From assembly GCA_026929865.2 (NCBI GenBank), contig CM049417.1:16399501-16463500 (forward strand): a DNA stretch of 64,000 nt. Direction: 5' to 3'. The DNA comes from Hyperoplus lanceolatus. Its lineage: Eukaryota; Chordata; Actinopteri; Uranoscopiformes; Ammodytidae. The position numbers and the translations under genes are program-made. The notes under the pieces were generated by a model. It was not told the origin of the DNA. It searched no databases and saw nothing but the letters and a program-made list of their open reading frames with translations. This document shows, piece by piece, positions 10,432 to 23,299 of this stretch. The first letter of the stretch is position 1; every line of letters starts with the position of its first letter.

Positions 10432-10794
10432 TCTCCCGTTGCGCTCGAGCCAGCCACAGAACAGTCAAATGTGCTATTTCTTCTTTCCTTTACAACTTTC
10501 TTTTTAAAGCTTCCCCCGTATTGCCGTGGGCGCAATATGAACCTGTATAGTTATGTTGCAAAGTTTAAGTATTTTCAAAGTTTTTCAAAGAATACACTGC
10601 ACGCCACTTTCACAGGCCAAACCTGCCACCACCATTTTGAATCTCCATAGACATGACAAAGAACCTGCTTTCTCCACTAGCAAATCAAAAATCTTAAACA
10701 TGGCGAACATGGGCTGATAAAACATGGGCTGATAAAACTAAAGGGTAAGTGAATTTTAATTTTTTTTGTATTTTTGATGAATTGACCCCTTTAA

Positions 10795-11422
10795 CTACAG
10801 GTCAGTTGCTTTCTTAATTCCTAATGCATTGATTGTCAGCGTTATTAGAAAGCTCAGCTGCCACTCGACAAGTGACTGATTATACCTCTCTGATACATTT
10901 GCAACAACAAAGAGTTGTTGGAACGTATTCGCCTATAGAATAACGCTGATTGGCAGACTTATTAAGAAGCTCAGGTGCGCGGTGGTAGGGTTGTTAATAA
11001 ATAGGTCCGAGTGGTGTCAGATGCCCATCAGGGTACAATGGAGGGGGGGTGACAGGGCTGGGCTGGCCCATCACTCACAGAGCTGTGCGGGGGTCAGAGG
11101 TGACCCTGGCACCCCATCTGGTTCAGAACACACAGACATGGGAGAGGAATGGGGGTGGTCTGTTGAGATGTGTGCTGGTGGATGGGGGGTCGTTGCTTAT
11201 AAAGATACAGACGTATGGAGCATGATGCAATCGCACTAATGTGTACATGTTCCTATGGGCTGGACGTATGTGAACACACTCCATATCTGTGTAACTAGAG
11301 ATATCCAGCCTCACACACACACACACTCTCTCCCAGAGGGGTGGGGTTAGGGGGTGATCTGTCACACAACCTACCTCAATTGTAACAGATGGACGCTCGT
11401 GCTGATAGCTCACACACACACA

Positions 11423-11520
<98 letters not shown>

Positions 11521-12420
11521 CTTGTGTCCCTGTGAGGCTGGCAGGGTCCTGACCTGCGTGACCAGGCTTTGGGAGCAGGCAGGCATATGGGCCAGGACCC
11601 TGGGGGCAGCGAGATAGACAAAGAGCTGTTTGGCACCGTTACAGGATAAACACACATAGTTTGCCCAGCTTTTAAGTCGGGAAAGAGCATATTGTTGTTT
11701 TTAAGATATGCTCCCTGCTGTTGTTATCAACCTAGTGTTGGCAAATGACTATTATTGGTACATTTTCAAAAGACAGTCAAGCATAGCCTGATGCTGATAT
11801 GGAAGTGTTTTAGTTAGTTTGGGCAGGAGCTGGGACGTGCTGGCGGTGGTTGGCATTGTAAGCTTGGGGCGAGGAAGGACATACATGGGTAGGCATGGCT
11901 GGGCCCACATTAACATGGGACTGCTCACCTGCTGCAAACTGCTGTTTAATTTACATCCCACATCAGTGAGTATAATTCCTTTCTGCTTGTTTTTATGTAT
12001 AGTCATTTTGTTTTTTGCCTCGGGCGGTAAAATTGGCAGATGGCTGGAAAAACAATCTGTACCTGTTTCTCTCTTCAGGCTACCCGCGTGAAGGTACTGT
12101 ACATGTGCATACGCATAAAACATCTGTATAGGAGCATTTGTAGCCAATTAAAATGCTGGTTTTGTCTTGTTGGATATTTCACCTTTAAAACCTTCAACAA
12201 ACAACGGCATAGCATTTTAACCATGGAGAGATTTGTACTGCAGTGAGATAACACTAACAGTGACACCATGTGTTAAACAGTTCTGCTGGTGCTCATGGTA
12301 TCTTTGAAGGTCCAAAAAGTATGGACCCAGTCTAAAGAGAGCTGTTACTATTTAGCATAAGGATAGGCATAGCACCCTTTACTTCTCTTTAACGGAGCAG
12401 TTTTGAGTGTGTCTGTCACT
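10795..12420. other. Intergenic, no gene seen
   Basis: Apart from the CA tract at 11411-11518 I see no feature. Short open frames here are either repeat-derived or lack recognisable sequence. Confidence 0.4.
11411..11518. repeat. (CA)n microsatellite, 108 bp
   Basis: Almost perfect CA repeat with one GA interruption near its left end. A shorter CA tract precedes it at 11312-11325. Confidence 0.98.
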
Positions 12421-12540
12421 TTAAAGGAACAGTTCAACATGTTTGCAAATACACTAATTGGTTTTCTTGCTGGAAGCTAGATGAGAAGATCATTAACATG
12501 TATACCTTAATATGAAGCTACAGCATTCAATATATTCTTA
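12421..12540 (+). mobile_element. Fragment of a TTAA-type MITE
   Basis: Begins TTAA then AGGAACAGTTCAACATG and continues with a segment (GCTGGAAGCTAGATGAGAAG) that I recognise as recurrent in teleost genomes. No matching right end is visible, so it is truncated or decayed. Confidence 0.45.
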
Positions 12541-12989
12541 GTATAGCACACATTGCAGGTAGGAGGGGGGGCATAACCATTAAAGCTCACTTATTACCAT
12601 GCAATATGTAATGTGTTTCTACTAAAACAACAGGTTCAATGGGAAGTGACTGTATAAACTAAGCTTTGTCAAGGTCACTACAAGTTTCATTACCTTACAA
12701 TTGAAGAGTACAAATGTATTACTTAAATATCTGCTCCAAAGAAGGAGGCATTTGATTTTAAAATATTCTATTGATTTGTACAATGGAAAGTGTAATAGGG
12801 ATATGGGCACTTCCCAAATTGGGGGGTGGAACCCTGTGTTACATCGGGGGTTAGCACTGCTGGGCTAGATATAAATACAGATGATGAAGGGTTCTGCACT
12901 GCTGACAAAACAAGTTTGTAAAAGGACTGGCAGGTAAACATAAAGCAGACAATAATCCTACTCCAAACATCACAACTACCAAAGCAAAC

Positions 12990-14060
12990 ACAAGACAATA
13001 TGAGGAGGTGTATCTCACTCTCGCCTTCACCAGTACAACGGTGGCTAATAAAGACAGTCCATAGTGTGCTGTGAGTCTCTGAACATTAAATCAGGACAGC
13101 AGGAAAGCAAACAATTTAAGATGCCACTTGAAGAAGACTGCGACTCTGTCCTACACAACAGAGTCACTTTTTTACAGCAGCACAAGTGCCTTCAAATGCT
13201 CCACTCACCTCTTACAAAGTAGTGTAAAGAGATGCTCAGTGTAAAAAGCTCCACACTATATAATAGCAAAGGAATTTCCCCCCATGAATGTACAGTGGAC
13301 ACACTGTATGAAACACCACGGACATCGTTGACACAGTAAACCTGATCAAAACAAGACTAGTCAAAGATTTTCTTCCCACACTGTGTGAGAAAATTACATC
13401 CCGTCACTGAAACTTGCATTCCTTTCAGAAAATCAATGAACTGCCGATACAAACACCCTCAACAGCTGGCAGATACATTCCCATCATTCAGAAGATGAAC
13501 TGGATATGTTGGAGCAGTGAGTGAGAGAGGATAATGTAGACTTCATCAAAGTCAACAAGCTGCAGAACACAGTGAACACATGTATGAAAAAACACTCCAA
13601 ATCTCTCATATTTTCATAGGTATTTCCCAGTGGCAGGACCCTGCTCAATATGACTATAAGAGACCCCTCTTCAGTGCAACACTAGCTGCCTGGCTACCAG
13701 ACTGCAGAAGAGGAACAGTTCATTGATGTCACCACTGATTGAACATTGAACACGGTAGTTTAAGCCCCAGACATTGGCTGCATTTTGGATTGGTGTGGAA
13801 AAGGAGGGCTCCCCACTGCTATGCCACACTCATTCCTTTTGCCACATCTCACCTGTCGGAGATTGAGTTTTTTTTTTTTTTTTAGCAGTTGCCTCTTTCA
13901 AGATAAAATACAGATGAAAGTTGGACATTGAACATGAGAGTGGATGTCTCACAACTTCACCGCCTGATTTTTTGAGACCAGCCGCACAAATCAAGCCCAC
14001 ACCACTCACTGAAAAGATTGCCGGACTACGTGTAATTCTTGCAAAGAAAATGTTCAGGTT
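12990..14060 (+). pseudogene. Decayed ZBED-type hAT transposase
   Basis: No long frame survives, but translating across stops and frameshifts gives a recognisable order. An N-terminal stretch (LAFTSTTVANKDSP near 13020) resembles the GFT...C..C start of a BED-type finger, followed by basic KLxRHL-like residues near 13110. FWIGVEKE lies near 13783, and LDIEHE..CLTTSPPDFLR near 13920-13970. The last two correspond to the C-terminal dimerisation block of ZBED/FAM200-like hAT transposases. The decay indicates an old insertion. No terminal repeats or duplication could be fixed. A profile search would be needed to confirm the N-terminal half. Confidence 0.6.
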
Positions 14061-14762
14061 TTTGGTTATTCCCCGGGACTTGGTAACCTTGCCATTTCTT
14101 TTGCAGAAAATCTGTTGAAAGCAATTAATGTTACACAGAAAATAGGAATATGAATATACTGCAGGGCCAATTTCATTGCTGCCAAAGAGATGTGTTCCTT
14201 TTTCAGCAAGATGTCACTGACTGTGGCCGTTCTGTATAAATTACACAACATTTTTCATTCATAAATTATGTTGGAGTTTGCATGCAGAGGACATGTCCAG
14301 GCAGTGGGCTCTATGTGGGTGCATGTTGTCAGCTACGGTAGCCCCACTTTTACATACCGTTTGTTTACATACCAGTTTACAGAGCCTAGGCTGTGTATTG
14401 ACACCAGATTTTTCCAGCACACACAGTACAGGACAGGTAGCGGATAGTTGGGAGATATTCACTGATTTAGACAAAAAAATATATAATTATACACGCATTC
14501 TCCACATTCACCAACTCCACCTTTTGAAGGGTAAAACCGGTCCATGCACTTGATGTAGGCCTACAACCTTTTGGCCCACATGTGTGGTTCTTTCATCTGC
14601 TTTCATTTGTAAGTTGCATTCCCAAGTGCCTCCTGGCTAAATTGTTTTTTTAGAGTGGCAACCTGGTATTGCATTCTACAGATTGACAGCAACCTTCGCC
14701 TGTGATCCTTCCTCTGTTATCAATAGAGATTAGCTTTCTCCTCCTAGATCACTCCATCTACT

Positions 14763-14890
<128 letters not shown>

Positions 14891-15311
14891 GAAACACATG
14901 CTTATACCGCCACATGCCATGTACACACAGACCGATCAGCTTGAGTTGAAATCTCTTCACTCCCCATTTACTCCAGACTCCGTGTGCATGCATGCATACA
15001 GACACACACATACAGACCCGGGGAAATGTGCACAGGAACAAATCACCAGCTGCCAGCGGGGTAAATGAAGATATAACCACTCTTGGCCGGCCGTGTACCT
15101 TCAGCAGTGCCACTTAATCCTGCCATAGGATCTAATGTGGATGGGCTCTCTGTGATGGAGAAAGACGTGCCCTAACAAACACATCCACTCCAGCTAACAG
15201 TGATTGACACCAGCCTATACACAATGCTCTCTCTTGTCTTTCACAGATATTCTCACCGAAACAAATGGGCCGACATGGAGAAACATACAAGCATGTGCAA
15301 ACAACGCACAA

Positions 15312-15312
<1 letters not shown>

Positions 15313-15346
<34 letters not shown>
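15313..15346. repeat. (CA)n microsatellite, short
   Basis: Perfect CA repeat of about 17 units. Confidence 0.95.
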
Positions 15347-15348
<2 letters not shown>

Positions 15349-16549
15349 GCACACGTCTTATTACAACAGCTTTCCCTGCTTAAAATAGTTGAAAAGGTAC
15401 GTAGCTTTTCTTTTTCAACTGCTGCCAAATCTTTGATGTTTATCTCTCTGAGTTACATTTGGCCAAGACAGGACTCTATGACGCCAGGGGTACGATACAA
15501 CATACAAACATAAATCTGAATTAAAGATGGTGGAAACATTGCTGTTCTTTTAAGAGTTTAATTATAAACCAAAGGGGTGCTAAGGGGTTCAGTCACACAG
15601 AGCAGCTATTCTGCGCTGGTAGAGGTTCAAGGATGGATCACAAGTTGGTGTTTTTCAGTGTGTGCACAATAGTCATAGTCACATAATCACAGTCAGTAAT
15701 ACACATTTTGAATCATTCAAGAGTAATGAGCAAATTTCCAAAACAATACATTCTCACACAGCCTATTTTTCTCTGTAAGTAGACATTTGGCCCTATATTT
15801 AATGTATCCAATTTGGAAATGTCATAGTGAATAGACAACTTGATAATCAAATGTACAGTGCATTTTTTCTGCAGCATTTTGGCTGAACTCTCGCATAGAA
15901 AAGGCACAATTATGGTTCTAATATAACTGATGTTCAGCAAATATAACAACCCTCTTTGCCAATGCCAACAGACTGTAGTTTGGCATGTTAGAATGCAATC
16001 GTTTGCTGTTCTCCAAACAGAACTGTACTGAAAAGTACAATTGTGGATTTTTATTGAACAAATCTAAATTGATGACTTGATGTCAGTGGAAAAGTTTAGG
16101 GATACTCAGAGAGATTAAAGCTCATCCTGAGGGGGGACAATCAAATTTCACGGCGATCCATCCATTTCACTCAAAACTGTAAATGTCACTCCTTTGTGGC
16201 GCCAGAGAAAAATGTCAGGGGAAGGCCAAAGTCATTAGGATACATCATCAGGGAACCATGATTGTCCCTTTACACAATAGTGTGCCAATCCAACTCATAG
16301 ATGAAGACATATTTTACTTGACGAGTGAAAGCTCTGACATGCTGGTGCTAGATAAAGGCTGTATCACCAAAGTCGATAGTGTCCACCCCTATGGGACCAT
16401 GACTGCATTACATTTACTGTTAATCATTTGTTGAGATATGTCAGTTTAAGACCGACGGAAGGACCAATAGGCAGACATTACCATCCCCAGAGCCCTGCCA
16501 GTAGCATGGCTTAAAAAACTCACATGGATGCTTTGAAAATATCCCCCCG

Positions 16550-16550
<1 letters not shown>

Positions 16551-16634
<84 letters not shown>

Positions 16635-16679
16635 CTATCCCTCTCTCTCTCTCTCTCTCTGGCTATCCCTCTCTCTCTT
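16551..16679. repeat. (CT)n microsatellite with GGCTATCC interruptions
   Basis: CT repeat broken by CCTCT and by two identical CTGGCTATCCCTCT inserts (about 16631 and 16659), showing an internal segmental duplication. Confidence 0.95.
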
Positions 16680-19216
16680 CGTCCCTCTGTCGGGGTCCAT
16701 CACCGTTGCCTCCATCTGCAGAGAGCAGTGATCATCGTTAATGACAGACAGGCTTTAATTAGCCCACAGTAAACAATTAACCGCACGGCAAAAATAAACA
16801 TTTCAATGCTAATCACATCCTCCAATGATAAAGTTCTGCGACAATATCAATGAATACATTTGCCTTTAATTAGGAATACCTTTCAGGTTATTTCCTTGCG
16901 TGTGTGTGTGTGTGCGTGCTTGTGCATGCGTGCATGTTCGCGCTTGTGTGTGTGTCAGTGCGTGAGCATATGCATGCAAATGATTGTGTGCTGTATGCGT
17001 GTTGTCTTAATACATTCCTTTAAAACTGTTTTCCTTTTCCACTATGCTGGCCTTTTGTGTGACTCACTCATTAATGCTCATAGAATAGCTATTTCAGTAA
17101 TGGATGTCTAGAAAGTAAAGCCATGAAGAGAACAATCAAATGAAGCTGAATGGGCTGCGCCTGAATAGGGAAACAGGATACACTGAAATAGCTTTCTCTG
17201 TTTCCCTGTGTCTCTCTCTTTCCTTGACCCGTTTTGAAGACATCCTGTTTATTATCTTAACAAGATCTGAATCTGTATTCAATCAAACAAACGTGATAGT
17301 TAATGACGGAGAGCGTGGAATTGGCATGTGGCAGGCTGCCAAGAATACCACACAATGACACAAGTTGCACTGTATGTGAAAAGTACGCCGCCCAGCCCTC
17401 GAATTGTAATTACATTGTTATGAAGCCGGACAAAGAATTACAGGCGGAAGGAATTAAGTCGTATTAGTCCATCTGTCATTTAGGGCTTGTCAGACCCAAG
17501 AGAACATCTTCTCTCTGCTGGTGATTTGGTATGGTGAGTTTCTCCATATGCGTAACACTCCCCAGATCCCACACGCATGAATTGCCGGACTCCAACATCC
17601 CAACAGCGTAATATCATGTCTGGTTAAATGAATGAAAGACAGAGAAATGGCAACCATCCTTGAACGCATTGACATTGTGTTAATTTCCATGGAAGAAGTA
17701 ATGGGTCTGGGCTAAATCTCTGCTAAAGGCCGTACATGATCAAAGTTCCCATGTCGAAATGAAACACGAAGCTCCGTGTGGTATTTTTCACTTTCGCTCT
17801 CTCTCTTTTTATAGGGCGCTTGAGTTAATAGCGCGGAGTGAGAATGGTGCTGTTGACACAATAAATAATTTGTCATGTCCGGGCGTTGATACTGTAGGTT
17901 TTTACCGCGAGTAAATAGAAAAGCCATCCCCGCTGTAACAATATACAAGTTGATGGACCTGTTACAAGCCAGATAGCGGCAGAAATGTCATTTCCAGCAA
18001 ATGCTGTTGTACTTATCTGGGTCAATCACTAACAAATATGTCACCTTGTTTTGACCTGTAATTTTAGAGCCTCCCTTTGGGCAAGTCACCGCAATATAAA
18101 AAGTAGAGACGGCTAGTTCACATGATGTATCCGGACAAGGGGGGGAAATAGTTTTTCCACGCAGAGTCGTGCATTTATTGTAAAACCGTGCATACCTTCA
18201 CGCATGCTTTCCGCCATGTGCGACACTTCACTTGAAAACCACAGGCTTTTTTTCATGACATCATAGCTTTCAACTCAGTTTCAATAACGTTCATACAGCG
18301 TGAAAACCCGTCTCTTCACCAGCTTTTTCTTTTCCCAGCATGTGCGGCTTGTTATATATAGTCACCCTCCCACATTCTACTGCATTGTGGGAATAAGAAT
18401 TATTATAAATTTGACCCACTTATGTATCATTATTCTTATTAGTGGGCCGTTATGGATCACAATACACAGGATACATATGGCCACATGTAACACCATCCCC
18501 ATTTTGCCCGGTGCCAGATCAAGAATGGAATGAGTCTGGTTTATGTCCAAACAAGATTAAACACGGGAGTGTTGACATGAATTCATAAATAATTTCGGGA
18601 ATGGGCGTCAGGCTTGTGCACATGCAAACACTTTCACAGTGACTCCCATGTACAACTCTACCGTGATGATATTTCAACGTATATGCATATGTTAAGTGAT
18701 GACCCTGACTAGTGTTTTAAGGCCTCTGGCCCTCCCTTAAAACAGCAGTGTGTTGTGTCCTTTTACACATCGAAAAATCTTGCTTGCGAGAGTCTATTTT
18801 TATTATGTATCATGTCCCATTTTGAATGGAACCTGTGTTGTCTCCATCTGGATCCCTGGGCCTCCAAATGGATTTAGCATTGTCAAAATTAGTGCTTTGA
18901 TTTCAGCCCATATTGACTCCATCCCTTTAAAGGCTGAAATCTCTACTCTCCCTTTTTATTCTCTCTCTCTCTCCCCTCCTCTTTCATTCAATGGTTTTCA
19001 TGGCATCTCCATTTTGGCCCTGTTCTCCCATTTCATTCGCCCCTCTCTTTCGCTCTTCTCTCTCTCTCTCCCTTTCTCTAGTTTCTCCATTCTCTGGAGT
19101 AATTGCATTGATAGTGAACAGTGCTGCTAATTAATTATGCAACAGCCGAAAATTGAGGTGAGAGCGAGGGATGAGAGGAGGAGAGATGAGGTTTGTGCCA
19201 AATGGTCTACAGTGGA

Positions 19217-19217
<1 letters not shown>

Positions 19218-19252
<35 letters not shown>
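19218..19252. repeat. (AG)n microsatellite
   Basis: Perfect AG repeat of about 17 units. Confidence 0.95.
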
Positions 19253-19256
<4 letters not shown>

Positions 19257-20749
19257 GGAGATTGTATGAGGCACTTTATAGGAAAATAAAGGCCAGATGG
19301 GAAGCAGAACAAAGGGGAAAGCATAAGAAAAATGAGGAAAAGAAGGAAGACGAGAGGGCGAATAAAGAACATAAGAACGGAGAGGTTATGTTTGTAACCA
19401 AGATCTGTCAAAGACGTGAAGATCAACAGTGCGGAGGCAAATCAGGTTCTCTCTCATACAGAGAAAGATCAGACATGGAGGGAAAAAGTCAAAGGGAAAA
19501 ATTTCACTTGGTGAAAGGCACAGATGTGATTCTCATACTTAACATATGTCCCTGTAGAAGTGTACTCTACAGAGGAATCCCATATTAAAACCACCAGATC
19601 TGACGCACTAGGAGGAGGAAGGCAAGATGGGGTCAGGTTGAAAAAAAAATGGCTGGTACTGATTAAAGTCTTAAGAACATACAGTAGTAGAATATATTCC
19701 AAAAAACTAAAGACTCTGGATAAGATCATCTTTAATTGAATCATCTTCTTTATTCTTCTCTGTTTTCAGGGGGATTAGCAAAGAGTGTTGCTAGTATAGC
19801 TTATAGCTGCACTTTCCACTAGCATGTGGCGGGTTTAACTATTGAAGCCATATACTCATTAATTTACAAAGCCCCCAGCAGCAGGAATATGATTTTATAT
19901 TCATTAAGTGTTTCAGTTAGTATCACACGCACAAGAGGAAACATTTAAAATGTACCAAAAATCGATGATTAACATTGGATGAGTCGTCATAGTATTTCAG
20001 AGGAAGAACTAGCTTAAGACATGTATAAAATTTAATTTGCATTGGTTGAAATATTACGTTTTTGCAGTCACAGTTTATTAATTGATTGTATAATGTAGCT
20101 TCAATATGGTTTACTATACAACATACACTTAAAAATCAGAACGTGGGCAAAATTTCTCTTAACATGGATTTTGAGGGCGGCCCCCGACACCTGATTAATT
20201 GCCTAAAAACAATCAACGTTCAGATAGATTGCTGGTAAAGTCTTACATTTCCACATGTCTGCTGTCAACAGATTGTAGTGAGATTGTTTTCACATGATCA
20301 GACTAGTACTTAACTTGTCATAGCCACAATTTTAGTCTTAACTCAGATGGCTGTGGTATGAAACTAAACTTCTTCAAACAGAAAGAGACCATATTGGTTG
20401 CATATTTCAGCCATCTGCGACTATATTTTGAGTTTATCTTCCTTCTTACTTCCCCATTCATTGTAGAATTCCCTAAAATGGGACTGCCTTTTCTCTCTTG
20501 AGGACGAGGCCGTTTGAATAAACCCCACTTGAATTGAACTTGGGGGAGGGGGAGGAGGGGCTCCGTTTGGGGAGGGGTGTATGGCGCAGTTATAGAAATG
20601 TGTTGGGGGACATGCCCCTCTGGAAAAGATTTCCCTAGTCTTTTTTTGCATTTCAAGAGGTTATGGGAGCAAAACTTGGATATCAGTTAGCTTTATAAAC
20701 CATGTCAGTCCGGTTCCTTTTTCTGTTTCTCTCTGCTTTCCATAACCTG

Positions 20750-20752
<3 letters not shown>

Positions 20753-20790
<38 letters not shown>

Positions 20791-20847
20791 CCTCTTCAAC
20801 ATCACACCCTTCTTGTTCATTTCTCTGGCCGACCGTCCTCTGTTCTC

Positions 20848-20880
<33 letters not shown>
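20753..20880. repeat. Two (CT)n tracts
   Basis: CT repeats at 20753-20788 and 20851-20880 separated by 62 bp of unique sequence. Confidence 0.95.
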
Positions 20881-20882
<2 letters not shown>

Positions 20883-22805
20883 CCTCTGTATTCACTGGCT
20901 GTCCCTTCCTCTGTGACTCCTCATACTTGTCTCTCCTGACAAAGTGCATTAAAATGATTCAGGGAAACGGCATAAACCTTTCTTTATTTCACCTTTTGTG
21001 TTTGGGTTTGCATCATTTTAGGATTTGAATTATTGAAATGCGTCTCAAACACTGCACACGTGTAAGCAAAATGGGTGTTGTACAATGACATTTTCACACA
21101 ATAATACCATATTATTGCGCTATAATACTGCATTGTGTTTGAATTGGTGAAACATTGTGTAATTACCAAAGAACATATACAAGTACATCTCTGGTTATTT
21201 CGTAGTTGTTTTGGACATAATGCTCACTTTATCATGGGCACAATGAGCTATTCCTCTCTCATCTCCATCTCCATCTCTCTTTCTTTTTCTCTCCATCATC
21301 CCATCATTTTCACAAAGGTGAGATTTGAATGAAATGGTCTTTTCTTTCTTGTTTGTCTCAGTGAAGTGTGGTAAACACAGTGGTCAATTGATATTTACTC
21401 TGTGTAAATGTTACCGGGCTCTGCTAGGTAAATAAAGATATATAGCAGTACGTCAATTTAACATGAATTTCAAACCATTACACAGGTGAAATGAAAGTCC
21501 TTAAACTTTTGTGGAAAGTTTATTAGTAATACTAGATGGATGGAATTAACGTTAGCTGGTAGCAGCACAGTGAACACAACATACAAACTGCCCAGCTATG
21601 CTCACTTCATTCAATTGTTTCACATTGTCCACATCATCAGACGGAATTTGCTCATTTGTCATGGAATCACAGATGTTTAAGCCTTCTATTATTTGTAGCA
21701 CAGAATCGTATAAGCCTACTGGCCTTGTCTTTGACCACAACAGGGCCGTAAAAATGCATTACATGCTCTGTTTCCAAATTGGTAAGCAAGACTTTAATTG
21801 TCTTTGCTAATGCAAAATAGAGGAACATAGCTCACATCATCAAATCAATGGAAATAAAGCAGTTTGCTGATTTTGTAATAGACAACTGTTTACAGTATAA
21901 TTAGCTTCTCATTCAAGGAAGGGCCGCGGGGATACAGCGAAGTAAACAAACAACTAAGTGTACAACTTATTTTAGGAAGGGTACGCTCAAATTATTGTGA
22001 AAAAGTCAATCATTCATCAAAGTTCAAAATCATTCAAACATATTGATTATGTCTAACAATAGTTACCAAAGCTGTTTCCTCAACAGAGCTTGAAGTCATA
22101 TTTCCAGTGCTTTGGGTTGACATTGAACTGAACCTCGTCTGATAATGGCTTTACTAATTACTTTTGAAAAATAAATGTCATGTTATCTTTCATAAGTCAG
22201 TGTCATCTATGTTGAAATTTGAGTATGAGCTAACACATAATTATGACCTGCAGTACCCAATCAGTTTTAGCCTGATACTGAACTATTCTGTGCTCAGATC
22301 GCTTGAAGCCCCAGTCAAGCTCTCGCCTCAGATTTGTCTGCCCCATGTGTCACTTCTTCTCTGCTTTTCTATATTTTATATTATTCAATAGGAGAATATC
22401 CAATATTGCCAATATAATATTATATTCATATTCCTTCTGCATTCTCTGGCTCTATGTCTCACCTCAGTGCTTCTCCCCCTCTCTCTCTCTCTCTCCCACT
22501 ATCTTCACCATCTCTGCCGCCCTCTCCAGCTCGAGTGCTGGCTCGACTAATTAAAAAGCCTTAATCAGGATTGGTAATTAGGTCTAATCAGTGCCTTGTA
22601 CATCATCCCCTTGCATTGCTCCTTCGCTGGTGGTGAAGGCCCGAGATGCTTATGAAATCATTTTGGCAACTTAGTGTATCCAAAAGCGTCACTGGGAGCG
22701 GGGCTTTAGTGGAAAAAGGGGAAGGGAGAAGAACATGATTAGGACCATGGCGGCTGATTGCTTCCCCTTCCACCAAACCCTCTGGTTCTCTACTCAAATT
22801 TGCAT

Positions 22806-22850
22806 TCTCTCTCTCTCTCCCTCTCTCTCTCTCTCCCTCTCTCTTTCTCT
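22806..22850. repeat. Imperfect (CT)n tract
   Basis: CT-rich repeat with CCCT and TTCT interruptions. Confidence 0.9.
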
Positions 22851-22939
22851 CCTTCCTTTGCTGACTTTCTGCTATTTTCCTCGTGCGTGTTTGTGTTTGT
22901 CTGTGTGCGTGCGTGTGTGTGTGTGTTTGTGTGTGTGTG

Positions 22940-23299
<360 letters not shown>

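Larger units (their letters stand above)
735..10505 (-). mobile_element. Non-LTR retrotransposon (APE endonuclease/RT LINE), interrupted
   Basis: On the minus strand the order is ORF1 (10431-9376), APE-type endonuclease (about 9300-8200), reverse transcriptase (about 7720-1500 with two gaps) and a C-terminal region with Cys/His residues (to 876). It ends in a short tandem tail built from ATGA/AATA-like units near 735-765. This layout is that of two-ORF LINEs of the I/Jockey/CR1/L2 broad group; I cannot fix the clade by eye. Two hAT elements sit inside ORF2, both with clean 8-bp duplications. Frameshifts and a stop also break ORF2, so this copy cannot move by itself. I could not find the LINE's own target duplication, and the 5' edge is approximate. 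Confidence 0.85.
542..10794. mobile_element. TTAA-flanked DNA transposon (MITE-like) split by a retrotransposon
   Basis: The left end reads TTAA then AGGGTCAGTTCATTG from 542. The right end is its inverted counterpart, TGAATTGACCCCT then TTAA (10791-10794). After removing the retrotransposon, only about 200 bp on the left and about 290 bp on the right would remain, a size typical of a non-autonomous element. TTAA target duplications are made by the piggyBac and Kolobok superfamilies, and termini starting TTAAAGGGnCAGTTCA recur in teleost genomes. The arms are imperfect inverted repeats with A/T-rich subterminal stretches, and a 15-bp tandem duplication lies near 10708-10738. The pairing of the two ends is inferred, because the interior is mostly foreign. 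Confidence 0.55.

Noticed and set aside
735..10505. Retroviral or LTR origin for the RT-containing element
   Set aside because: It has an APE-type endonuclease, LINE-type ORF1 and tandem tail, and lacks LTRs, protease and integrase.
11123..11690. Long open frames of repeated Cys-Val or Thr-His
   Set aside because: They are translations of the CA/GT microsatellite; the same applies at 14730, 23125, 26374, 27785, 32587, 34011, 52532 and 53094.
21552..21740. Minus-strand frame MWSKTRPVGLYDSVL...
   Set aside because: Looks protein-like in composition but is only 62 codons, with no recognised family or splice sites I trust.
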